Positions 7,077-14,790 of a DNA stretch of 23,453 nucleotides are shown in pieces. Under the pieces are notes generated by a model, which was given only the letters and a program-made list of their open reading frames with translations, did not search any database and had not been told where the DNA came from. Source of the DNA: CAYZJV01 sp964478945 (GTDB lineage Bacteria > Spirochaetota > Spirochaetia > Sphaerochaetales > Sphaerochaetaceae); contig CAYZJV010000044.1 in assembly GCA_964478945.1 (NCBI GenBank), forward strand, positions 1 through 23,453. Direction: 5' to 3'. Within the stretch, counting starts at the first letter, position 1. Each line of letters begins with the position of its first letter. The position numbers and the translations under genes were made by a program.

Positions 7077-9014
7077 ATGCAGTGGGATATCGTTCCTGAG
7101 ATTCTTTCCTCTCTGGTCATATTCATCATACTCGTCAATTCCCGTGATGCGAAGGCCATTCCATCCATGAGGGACAAGCTGTTTCGATTCTCTCTGCACT
7201 ACATGATCTTTTGTACCATCGTAAACATCATTTCAATCCTCTCCGTCTATCATTTCGACAAGATTCCCCTGTGGGTGAACATGCTGACCAACACCGCCTT
7301 CTTCACACTGTACCCACCATTGCCAGTGATCTTTATCCTCTACATTCTTTTATATGTCTACGAGTCCGTTCCCGTAGAACATATGGAGAGGTTTCGTCTC
7401 TTCACCATTATTCTGATTACCACCGTATTGGCCTTTCTTATCATCGTGGTATTGAATTTCTCCACAGGATGGATCTTCTCATTCGATGCCGAAGGCAACT
7501 ATATCAGAGGCCCACTGAACCAGCTCTCATTGGTGATCGCGGTGTTCCAGATAGGAGTCGCATTGGTGGCGATTTGGTTGGAACGAAAATACCTGGATAG
7601 GATGTTCTTCAAGGTCATCCTTTGGATGCCTCCACTTTCATTTGCCATCATCGTCCTGCAGATGCTCTTTCCCACCATTGTCCTTACCGGAACAGCAATG
7701 ATGGTTGCCATGCTCTCGGTGTATCTCAATTTCCAGACACGAAGAATCTCAATCGATGATCTGACCCAATTTCCCAATCGAGACAGTTTCATCGTACACA
7801 TCGATCAATTGAAACGACACAACAGGAAGGCCGTGGTACTGTTGGTGAGTCTTGACGACTTCAAGTTTGTGAATGACACCTATGGCCAAAAGAGAGGAAA
7901 CCTAATGCTCAGGGCGGTGGCACAAGGCCTTCAGGATTTGGCTTCCCATGGACAAACATATCGTTATGGAGGTGATGAATTCGCCATCATCAGCAATGGA
8001 AAACATGGCCAGAACCTAGCCGAATCGGTGAGGAATCGTTTTGGGGAAAGTTGGTATGTCGAAGGCGTGTCGACCCGATTGAGAGCCTCCATGGCCTTGT
8101 TGGATCTACCATTCAGACCCGATCCGTCCATTGATCCATTGAATCTACTCGATCACGCCATCAGAACGGCCAAGAACCGTGGAAAGGAACAACTGGTCTA
8201 TTGTGATTCTATGCTGCTGAGAACCATCAGAAGGAAGAATCAACTTTCGGAACGGTTGCTGCAGGCGATCGAACAGGAAACACTATCGGTCGATTACCAA
8301 CCGATCTTCTCCTTTTCCAACAAAAGGATGGAAATGGCCGAAGCTCTGCTGCGTTGGGAAGACCCCCAATTGGGAAAGGTCTCGCCAGTGGAATTCATTC
8401 CTCTCGCAGAAGAATTGGGAGTCATTGATGAATTGGGAAGGTGGGTACTGGAACAAACCTGTGCCATGCTCGATGAGATGAGGGCGGGGGGCATTCCAAT
8501 TCCTTCGATCTCGGTAAATTTCTCTGGACTCCAATTTTCCGATCCCCATGTACTCAAGGGAATAATGGACATTCTCGATCGGTATCGCATTCCTACGCAG
8601 ACCATCAACATCGAGTTGACCGAGAGTAGCCTCATCGGCACATCGTTCAATGAAGCCCTTGCTCTGATGAACAAGCTCATCTCGAATGGATTGCGACTTC
8701 ATCTCGATGACTTCGGCACTGGATATTCCAACCTTTCAAGAATGGTCAATCTCCCATTCCATTGCATCAAACTCGACAAATCACTCCTATGGAGTGCGAA
8801 GAAGAACGAAAAGATGCTGAAGTTCGTCGACAGCATCATCAAGATAGTGGGAGAAATGGGATTCCGCTTCATAGTAGAGGGAGTGGAGACCGAAGACCAG
8901 GTTGTGTACCTGAACCAGATTACCTGCGATTTGGTACAGGGCTATTACTTCAGCCCACCCCTCCCAAAAGAGCAATTCATCACATACATCAATGCACAAA
9001 AAAATCCGAAATAA
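7077..9014 (+). CDS. Membrane-anchored GGDEF-EAL protein, probable c-di-GMP phosphodiesterase
   Basis: The protein has 645 residues; the start is ATG 7077 with GGAGG eleven bases upstream. Residues 1-220 contain about seven hydrophobic helices with no family I recognise, probably the sensor. Residues 225-375 form a GGDEF domain with GGDEF intact at 298-302. However, the first metal aspartate of the DxDxFK motif is S258 and the guanine-contacting aspartate (PleD D344) is N275. The RxxD inhibitory site is also absent. Residues 385-640 form an EAL domain with the catalytic set complete: E422 (EALLRW), N481, E513, D544-D545 (DDFGTGYS), K565 and E601. So the protein most likely hydrolyses c-di-GMP at the membrane, with the GGDEF domain regulatory or weak. 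It ends tail-to-tail with the lyase gene on the other strand, overlapping it by 26 bp. Confidence 0.92.
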   Translation: MQWDIVPEILSSLVIFIILVNSRDAKAIPSMRDKLFRFSLHYMIFCTIVNIISILSVYHFDKIPLWVNMLTNTAFFTLYPPLPVIFILYILLYVYESVPVEHMERFRLFTIILITTVLAFLIIVVLNFSTGWIFSFDAEGNYIRGPLNQLSLVIAVFQIGVALVAIWLERKYLDRMFFKVILWMPPLSFAIIVLQMLFPTIVLTGTAMMVAMLSVYLNFQTRRISIDDLTQFPNRDSFIVHIDQLKRHNRKAVVLLVSLDDFKFVNDTYGQKRGNLMLRAVAQGLQDLASHGQTYRYGGDEFAIISNGKHGQNLAESVRNRFGESWYVEGVSTRLRASMALLDLPFRPDPSIDPLNLLDHAIRTAKNRGKEQLVYCDSMLLRTIRRKNQLSERLLQAIEQETLSVDYQPIFSFSNKRMEMAEALLRWEDPQLGKVSPVEFIPLAEELGVIDELGRWVLEQTCAMLDEMRAGGIPIPSISVNFSGLQFSDPHVLKGIMDILDRYRIPTQTINIELTESSLIGTSFNEALALMNKLISNGLRLHLDDFGTGYSNLSRMVNLPFHCIKLDKSLLWSAKKNEKMLKFVDSIIKIVGEMGFRFIVEGVETEDQVVYLNQITCDLVQGYYFSPPLPKEQFITYINAQKNPK

Positions 9015-9879
9015 GAAGAGATATCTCCTGTTTTGCAACGTCGGACAATGGTTTGAAAGGAGCACGACAGGTCCCACAGGAAAAGCCCTTCAAGGCAAGA
9101 GCATATTTCACTCCATTGAATATTCCATGACGAACCAAAGTCTCCACGCAAGTATTCACCTTACTCTGCTCATCCAAGGCGTCCTTCATTTTTCCCTCGT
9201 TGAACAACGAACGTATCTTGAGGAATCTGGGAGCAAAAAGGTTTACCGTCGTCCCAACCGCCGAATCGGCACCTGCCGATAATGCCGATAGGAAGGTTTC
9301 ATCAAATCCATTGAAATAGATCTTATCGGGATATGCAGTTCGCATTCGTTCCAATCCATACAGATCGGTCGAGGTGTGCTTTACTCCAATCACCATCTCG
9401 TGTTCGAGCAGTTTTCCCGCATTATCCTTATTGAATGAGATTCCAGTGAACTGGGGAATATTGTAGATGATAACCGGTACTTGTGTTTCCTTCACCACAT
9501 CCTCGTAATATCCCAAGATCTCTTCCTGTGAAAACTTGTAGTAGTAGGGTGGAATCATAGATACCGCAGATGCTCCATCAGAGTAGGCGTGTTTCGCCAA
9601 CCGAATGGTATCGGCGGTTCGTATTGTTCCCACATGTGCAATCACAGGAACTCTTCCGGCAACCTGGTCCACCACAGTTCGCACCACTTCTTCCCGTTCT
9701 TCTAGGGAAAGCAGCAGAGCTTCCCCCGATGAACCGCAGCAATAGAAACCTTCCACACCCATCGTCAGTTGGAACTCCACAAGATCCCGGAGCACGACAT
9801 GATCTATCTGCTCATTACGGTCCATGGGAGTCACCAACGCCGAGTATATGCCTCTCATCGAATCGAGGTTGGCTACCAT
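8989..9879 (-). CDS. N-acetylneuraminate lyase-like aldolase (DapA superfamily, NAL subgroup)
   Basis: This 296-residue class I aldolase belongs to a family that splits a 2-oxo acid to pyruvate plus an aldehyde through a lysine Schiff base. K167 (GVKHTS) is the Schiff-base lysine and Y139 (YNIPQFTG) the catalytic tyrosine. From memory of E. coli NanA, the match is strong throughout. The sialate-binding positions are nearly all kept: GSSGE for GSTGE (49-53), K-x-T at 167-169, NGFDE for NGYDE (190-194), and VGTT for IGST. No sialic acid genes (nanE, nanK, nagA/B, a sialate TRAP transporter) are nearby, so the substrate may be a related sugar acid. The start is ATG 9879 with GGAGG upstream; it overlaps the dehydrogenase stop by 7 bases (ATGGTAG). 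A second in-frame start at 9858 has no ribosome site. It is the last gene of the long minus-strand operon. Confidence 0.87.
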   Translation of the reverse strand: MVANLDSMRGIYSALVTPMDRNEQIDHVVLRDLVEFQLTMGVEGFYCCGSSGEALLLSLEEREEVVRTVVDQVAGRVPVIAHVGTIRTADTIRLAKHAYSDGASAVSMIPPYYYKFSQEEILGYYEDVVKETQVPVIIYNIPQFTGISFNKDNAGKLLEHEMVIGVKHTSTDLYGLERMRTAYPDKIYFNGFDETFLSALSAGADSAVGTTVNLFAPRFLKIRSLFNEGKMKDALDEQSKVNTCVETLVRHGIFNGVKYALALKGFSCGTCRAPFKPLSDVAKQEISLLISDFFVH

Positions 9880-10700
9880 GCGGTCCACCCTCCATCCATC
9901 ACCAGATTTGCTCCGGTCATGTACCGGGAAGCATCCGAGGCCAAGAACACGATCGCACCATTGTATTCGTTTTCTTGTGCCATCCGTCCCACAGGCATTC
10001 GAGCACAATAATTTTTCTTGAAAGTCTCATCTTGGGTATCCCTCTCAACACCGCTTGGAGTCAGGATATTCACTCGGACCCCCTTCTTGGCCCAGTAGGT
10101 GGCGCAGTACCGGGTAAGATTGTAAAGTCCGGATTTCGCGGCGGAATAGGCAACCGGCTTGATGAATGGAATACCGGTTCTTTCTTCCTTGTAGGCATAG
10201 ATGTCTTGGACAGGCGACAACATTCCGTAGATGGATCCGATGTTGATTATTGAACCCCTCCCTGCTTCCGCCATACGCGCTCCCACCGCTTGGATCATGA
10301 GGAACGTACCGGTGAGGTTCACATCAACCACTTCCCTGAACACTTCCTCAGGGAAATTTTCAAATGGGCCGGAAACCTCTGGAGGAGCACTTGGTTGGGT
10401 GTCGATACCCGCATTGTTGATGAGTATGTGGGGGATTCCCCATTGGGAAACGACTTCGTCCACAGCCTTGGAGATCGCCTTCTTGTCAGTGATGTCAACT
10501 TCATGGAATGAGATGAGTTGAGCATCACGGCTTTCCTTCGAATACATTTTCTCAATGGAAGCAGATCGTAAAGTCCTATTGAATACAGCCACTTTCGCTC
10601 CCCTTTCCAACAATTCATTGGAGAATTGGGCTCCCAACTGACCGAGACCGCCAGTGACGATTGCGACTTTCCCCTCCACATTGAACAATGGGTCTTTCAT
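9873..10700 (-). CDS. Short-chain dehydrogenase/reductase (classical SDR)
   Basis: This 275-residue NAD(P)-dependent oxidoreductase acts on a hydroxyl/keto pair. TGGLGQLG at 16-23 is the dinucleotide-binding glycine motif and NNAG is at 95-98. The catalytic residues are S156, Y185 and K189 (YSAAK). The C-terminus MTGANLVMDGGW is typical of gluconate-5-dehydrogenase and FabG-like SDRs. The spacing between S156 and Y185 is 28 residues, about twice the usual, because of an insert (PVQDIYAYKEERTGIPFIKP) that must lie near the active site. The gene follows tctA by 24 bases and overlaps the NAL-like lyase, so it belongs to the same operon. It probably interconverts the imported acid or a lyase substrate or product. 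The exact substrate cannot be read. Confidence 0.9.
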   Translation of the reverse strand: MKDPLFNVEGKVAIVTGGLGQLGAQFSNELLERGAKVAVFNRTLRSASIEKMYSKESRDAQLISFHEVDITDKKAISKAVDEVVSQWGIPHILINNAGIDTQPSAPPEVSGPFENFPEEVFREVVDVNLTGTFLMIQAVGARMAEAGRGSIINIGSIYGMLSPVQDIYAYKEERTGIPFIKPVAYSAAKSGLYNLTRYCATYWAKKGVRVNILTPSGVERDTQDETFKKNYCARMPVGRMAQENEYNGAIVFLASDASRYMTGANLVMDGGWTAW

Positions 10701-10724
10701 ATGATTGGCACTCCTTGCATAGAC

Positions 10725-12206
10725 TCAAGCGGTTCGCTTGGATTTGTAATGTTTGTAGATGTTCGATCCGATGGTTCCCACGATGATCAGAATGAAGAAA
10801 ATTGATATCGGACGTTTGAAGAAAATGAGCAGGTTTCCATCCGAAACAAGCAACGTTCTGCCCAGATTCGATTCAACCAACGGTCCAAGGATGACTCCCA
10901 ACAGCACCGGTGGAACCGGGTAGTCGAGTATCGAGAAGATATATCCCAACAATCCAGCCGTCATCATCACTACGATATCGAACATGCTGTTGCGCATTGA
11001 GTATGCTCCCAAGACTGAAAACACGAAGATGAAAGCTACTATCACGCTTTTGGGAAGTGACAAGACCTTCGCAAAGAATCTTGCGCCGACTATTCCCAAT
11101 ATAATCATGAATACATTCGATGTGATGGTACTGGCAAAAACGGTATAGATCACATCGGGACTATCGGAGAACAACAAAGGTCCAGGTTGGAGACCCAGCA
11201 CCATCAGACCTCCCAGAATGACCGCGGTGGCGGCTTCACCTGGAATACCGAGGGTGAACATGGGAATCATGGCACCATTCACACATGCGTTGTTTCCTGA
11301 TTCGGGTGCGGCAACTCCTTCGATGGAGCCCTTTCCAAACTCCTCGGGATGCTTGGAGGATCGTTTTGCTTCTCCATAGGAAAGGAATGCCGCGATGTCG
11401 GTTCCGGTTCCGGGAACCGCACCAACGAAAGTACCTATGAATGCCGATTTCACGATATGGGGAAGTATACGGAAGAATTCCTTCATCGAAATCCCGACTT
11501 TGGTCAATTTGACTTGAGGTGGAGCTATTTCCCTCGAATCCCGAACTCCTTCGATCGCCTGGGACATCGCGAAGATTCCGATGAGAATCGGCAACAATTC
11601 AAATCCAGTGAGCAGATTGAGAGTACCAAACGTAAAGCGTGGTACACTGGTGATGGGATCGATTCCAAAAGTCGAAATGAGGAGACCGATACAACCTGCG
11701 AACAATCCCTTTATCAAGGAAGTACCGGCAACATAGGAAATCATTGTCAATCCATAGACACCAAGAAGCACGTATTCGGGAGGACCGAAACGAACAGCGA
11801 TTTTCGCGATTTGGGGTGCCAAAAAGGAAAGTATAAGCGCACCAATAAGACCACCAATCGCACTCGAAATCGTTGCGATTGCAATCGCTTTGCCTGCATG
11901 ACCACTCTGGGCAAGTGGATACCCATCAAGAAGAGTGGCACCGGCTGCGGGAGTTCCCGGTGTCTTCAACAGAATGGCGGAGACCGATCCTCCGTAGATT
12001 CCTCCTGCGAATATTCCAATCAACATCGACAATCCGATGCTGGGGGAGACATAGTAGGTAAGTGGAATAAGCAGCGCGATTCCCATGGTGGCGGTAAGAC
12101 CCGGCAACACACCGAGGATAATGCCGAGAACCACTCCTCCCAACAACGCGGGAGCTGCCATAGTGGAAAATAAAAAACCAAATCCATCCAGCAAGTACGT
12201 TATCAT
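10725..12206 (-). CDS. tctA: Tripartite tricarboxylate transporter, large permease TctA
   Basis: This is a 493-residue integral membrane protein of the usual TctA length, with about 11-12 hydrophobic helices. The family signatures GVLPGLTATMGIALLIPLTY (residues 32-51) and TPGTPAAGATLLDGYPLA (from about 82) are both present, as is a second-half repeat-like PGTGTDIAAFLSYGEAKR. TctA forms the ion-driven channel of TTT uptake systems and takes substrate from the binding protein TctC. The start is ATG 12206, seven bases after GGGAG and 12 bases after the tctB stop. The order tctC-tctB-tctA is standard and all three are full length. TTT systems import tricarboxylates, dicarboxylates, aromatic acids and other organic acids; which one cannot be read here. 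Confidence 0.94.
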   Translation of the reverse strand: MITYLLDGFGFLFSTMAAPALLGGVVLGIILGVLPGLTATMGIALLIPLTYYVSPSIGLSMLIGIFAGGIYGGSVSAILLKTPGTPAAGATLLDGYPLAQSGHAGKAIAIATISSAIGGLIGALILSFLAPQIAKIAVRFGPPEYVLLGVYGLTMISYVAGTSLIKGLFAGCIGLLISTFGIDPITSVPRFTFGTLNLLTGFELLPILIGIFAMSQAIEGVRDSREIAPPQVKLTKVGISMKEFFRILPHIVKSAFIGTFVGAVPGTGTDIAAFLSYGEAKRSSKHPEEFGKGSIEGVAAPESGNNACVNGAMIPMFTLGIPGEAATAVILGGLMVLGLQPGPLLFSDSPDVIYTVFASTITSNVFMIILGIVGARFFAKVLSLPKSVIVAFIFVFSVLGAYSMRNSMFDIVVMMTAGLLGYIFSILDYPVPPVLLGVILGPLVESNLGRTLLVSDGNLLIFFKRPISIFFILIIVGTIGSNIYKHYKSKRTA

Positions 12207-12218
12207 GGTACACTCCCG

Positions 12219-12722
12219 TTAAAACAATTTCGCACCAGGCAAAGGCACTCCGAGTAGTACCTTGAATGCGATATAGAGGAAGGCGACACCAAGAACTGTG
12301 ATTATGGCGACCTTCACCGGTTTCCTATACTCCAACAGATAGAGCATGGCTGGTAAGAATAGTGCTGTGGCAATGATGAAACCCAACAACCACAACATAA
12401 GATAATAGACGACCATCAAGCCGACAGCGATTGCGACCCGGTACTTGCGGATGAAGTCGAAAAATCCATTGCCCGATGATTCTTCTTCAACTCGTTCTTG
12501 TGTGGTAGTTTCGGGAGATTTCGATACGCTGAGGGCCTTGATGATATTCACTATTCCGAAGATGGACATGATGGAACCGATGAGGATGGGAAAGGTCCTG
12601 GATCCCAGCAAGGTCCCACGTACGAATTTGTACTCTTTCGAAACAATGAACATACCGATCGCGATGGCAATGAACAGTACATTGAGACCAACTTCCAACG
12701 CAACTTTACGTTTCGTATCCAT
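12219..12722 (-). CDS. tctB: Tripartite tricarboxylate transporter, small permease TctB
   Basis: This 167-residue protein has four hydrophobic helices: about residues 10-27, 44-62, 93-125 (a pair) and 135-157. A charged loop rich in Glu/Ser lies near residues 68-84. Length and topology match TctB, the poorly conserved small membrane subunit that works with TctA. The start is ATG 12722 with AGGA eight bases upstream. An imperfect hairpin at 12743-12774 separates it from tctC. The call rests on topology and position between tctC and tctA more than on sequence motifs. Confidence 0.9.
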   Translation of the reverse strand: MDTKRKVALEVGLNVLFIAIAIGMFIVSKEYKFVRGTLLGSRTFPILIGSIMSIFGIVNIIKALSVSKSPETTTQERVEEESSGNGFFDFIRKYRVAIAVGLMVVYYLMLWLLGFIIATALFLPAMLYLLEYRKPVKVAIITVLGVAFLYIAFKVLLGVPLPGAKLF

Positions 12723-12742
12723 GTAATGATTCCTAATGCCAG

Positions 12743-12774
12743 GTTTCGCCCCGGAGAAATCTCCGGAGCGAAAC
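12743..12774 (-). promoter_or_regulatory. Intercistronic hairpin between tctC and tctB
   Basis: GTTTCGC (12743-12749) pairs with GCGAAAC (12768-12774), and CCGGAG (12751-12756) with CTCCGG (12761-12766), with one mismatch between the two stems. No T tract follows on the minus strand, so it is not a standard terminator. A stable hairpin right after a binding-protein gene commonly protects the upstream mRNA and gives more binding protein than permease. Confidence 0.6.
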
Positions 12775-12806
12775 GGCTCGACAGTGTTTCTTCCTGATGA
12801 TCAATA

Positions 12807-13775
12807 TTACTTGATCGCCAGAAGACTTTCCAATACCGGGGCGAGAGTTTTGGCCGTTTCATCGGTCAACTTATAGTAATCGGCTGTGTTCCGGTAATCG
12901 ATACCAAGACCCATGTTGCTGATCACTTTTACGAACTCCGGCTCTTCCATCATCTTCTTGAACCCTTCATGAAGAATCGCAACCCTATCCTCGGGAATAC
13001 CCGCGGGACCACCGAGTCCTCTGAAAGTGTTGACGACAATGTCGAACCCTTGTTCCCTCGCGGTTGGGGTATTGGGGAAGATATCCATACGCTTCTCACC
13101 AAAGACCGCCAAGATCTTCATCTCACCAGCACGAACCTGAGCGGAAACCTCCGCACCACTGACGGTTACCGCATCGATGTTTTTACCGAGCACACTCGCG
13201 ATCGCATCGGCCGCACCATTGAACGGTACATAGGTGTACTCGGTATTGGTATTGAGGGCCAATGTTGCCGCGGCAAGGTGCCAAAGCATTCCTGTACCCG
13301 AATGTCCGATCTTTATCGCACCGGGATTCTTCCTGGCATACTCGACGAACTCTTCCAACGTATCCCACGGAGCATCGGCTTTGACGGTCAATGCGGAGGG
13401 GTCGGTGTTAAGGTTCATGATCCTTGTGAAATTGGAAAAATCAAAAGGATAAATTCCCTGATCCTTCAGGAAGCTCAGTTCGACCGGCAATACCGCCAAG
13501 GTATACCCGTCGGGAGCTGCCTTCACCGTCTCTCCCAGGCCAACCGCACCAGTCCCACCCGGCTTGTTCTCAACAACCACGGGGACTCCGAGGTGCTTTT
13601 CACCCGATTTTGCCAGTGCTCTGGCGATCGCGTCCGTTCCACCACCGGCAGACCAAGGCACAATCAATTTGATCGGCTTGCTGGGAAATGTCTCGGACGA
13701 TTCAGTCGCACCTTGTGCGAACACCATTGGTGCGGCCATTGCCAACACCATCAACAGAACGATAATCTTTCTCAT
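12807..13775 (-). CDS. tctC: Tripartite tricarboxylate transporter, periplasmic binding protein TctC
   Basis: This protein has 322 residues. It starts with a signal peptide of about 20 residues (MRKIIVLLMVLAMAAPMVFA) cut before QGATESS; there is no lipobox cysteine, so it is secreted rather than lipid-anchored. The mature part starts with FPSKPIKLIVPWSAGGGTD, the hallmark of TctC/Bug proteins, followed by VVENKPGGTGAVG. Bug proteins hold carboxylates through water molecules between two lobes, and this sequence keeps that layout. Of two adjacent ATGs I chose 13775, because AAGGAGG then sits six bases away instead of three. It lies 13 bases after the stop of a lyase gene and heads the tctCBA trio. 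The ligand is probably an organic or sugar acid. Confidence 0.94.
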   Translation of the reverse strand: MRKIIVLLMVLAMAAPMVFAQGATESSETFPSKPIKLIVPWSAGGGTDAIARALAKSGEKHLGVPVVVENKPGGTGAVGLGETVKAAPDGYTLAVLPVELSFLKDQGIYPFDFSNFTRIMNLNTDPSALTVKADAPWDTLEEFVEYARKNPGAIKIGHSGTGMLWHLAAATLALNTNTEYTYVPFNGAADAIASVLGKNIDAVTVSGAEVSAQVRAGEMKILAVFGEKRMDIFPNTPTAREQGFDIVVNTFRGLGGPAGIPEDRVAILHEGFKKMMEEPEFVKVISNMGLGIDYRNTADYYKLTDETAKTLAPVLESLLAIK

Positions 13776-13788
13776 CATTCTCCTCCTT

Positions 13789-14769
13789 CTAAATAATCCC
13801 GATCGACTGCAACACACCCTTCAATTCGGCGGTCTCAGCGTCGGTGATATTCTCCAACGGTTCCCGTACGACTCCACCGGGCAGTCCTACCAACTCCATG
13901 GCCCGCTTGAGTATGGACTGGTAGACCGCGGTGGCCTTGCCCCCCAGCTCCTGACCCAGGACCGTGGGGATGCTTCTTCTCGCGACGCAACCGGCGACGA
14001 ACCGGTGGTAGGGTGCGAGGGTATCCAACAGACGCTTCATCTCCACGAAATCCCTTGCCACCGCCGCATCGTAGATGGCGAACGCTAGTTTCGGCGCGAA
14101 ACACAGGAGCTCCGAGACGAATGCCGGGCATCCGAGCGGGGCCTCGAACAGATAGGTCAGATGCCCGATCCCGCACGCGACCACCATGTCCTTCGGATCC
14201 ACCGCCTGCGTCATCCAGTAGTAGTTCTCGATGCTCGTGGTGTTCTCCTTCACCCCGATGATGTTGGGCACCTTCGAGAGCCGCTGCATCAGGTGGGGCG
14301 GGATGGCGACCTTGCTGGTCGTCGGATTGTCGTAGACCATCACCCCGATCTCCAGCTTCTCCGCGATCCGGCTGAAATGCCGGTACAAGCCATCCTCGGT
14401 CACGTGCAGGTAATAGGGGTTGGTGATCATCGCCATGTCGATGCCCAGGTCCTGCGCCCTCAGGCTCATGTCGATCGACAACCTCGTCGCCGCCCTTCCC
14501 GTCCCCACGATGAGGGGGACCGTCCCGTCCAGCGTCTCGGCGACCGTCTTGATCATCGCAAGCGACTCCTCGTCGGTCATCGCGTAGAACTCGCTGGTGC
14601 TCCCGGCGATCATCACGCACCCGTCATGGCCCCTGTAGGTCTCCCTCGCGTATTCGGCGGTCGCCCGCATCGCTCCCAGGTCCAGATCCCCATTCTCCTT
14701 GAAGTGGGTCGGGAATATGGTCAAGGGTCCCTTGATCTTCCGTATCATTTCCTCTGGCTTCATGCCCAT
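13789..14769 (-). CDS. DapA-superfamily lyase/aldolase with variant active-site motif
   Basis: This 326-residue TIM-barrel enzyme uses a Schiff-base lysine. K174 (IGVKENT) is the predicted Schiff-base lysine and Y146 (VYDNPTTSK) the catalytic tyrosine. The usual GTTGE/GSTGE oxyacid-binding loop reads GSTSE (56-60), with serine replacing the second glycine. YDNP replaces YN(I/V)P. These changes argue against both lysine biosynthesis and sialate lyase, and fit the loosely defined group of 2-oxo acid aldolases, hydratase-aldolases and dehydratases. The start is ATG 14769 with GAGGAG seven bases upstream; an ATG two codons in is possible. GC content is far above the neighbouring genes (one sampled line counted 40 of 60 bases). 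It lies 21 bases after a second DapA-like gene and 13 bases before tctC. Confidence 0.88.
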   Translation of the reverse strand: MGMKPEEMIRKIKGPLTIFPTHFKENGDLDLGAMRATAEYARETYRGHDGCVMIAGSTSEFYAMTDEESLAMIKTVAETLDGTVPLIVGTGRAATRLSIDMSLRAQDLGIDMAMITNPYYLHVTEDGLYRHFSRIAEKLEIGVMVYDNPTTSKVAIPPHLMQRLSKVPNIIGVKENTTSIENYYWMTQAVDPKDMVVACGIGHLTYLFEAPLGCPAFVSELLCFAPKLAFAIYDAAVARDFVEMKRLLDTLAPYHRFVAGCVARRSIPTVLGQELGGKATAVYQSILKRAMELVGLPGGVVREPLENITDAETAELKGVLQSIGII

Positions 14770-14790
14770 CGAATCACTCCTCGTCTTCCG

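Noticed and set aside
9017..9026. Palindrome GAGATATCTC just after the GGDEF-EAL stop, considered as a terminator
   Set aside because: It has no loop and no following T tract, and it lies inside the lyase coding region.
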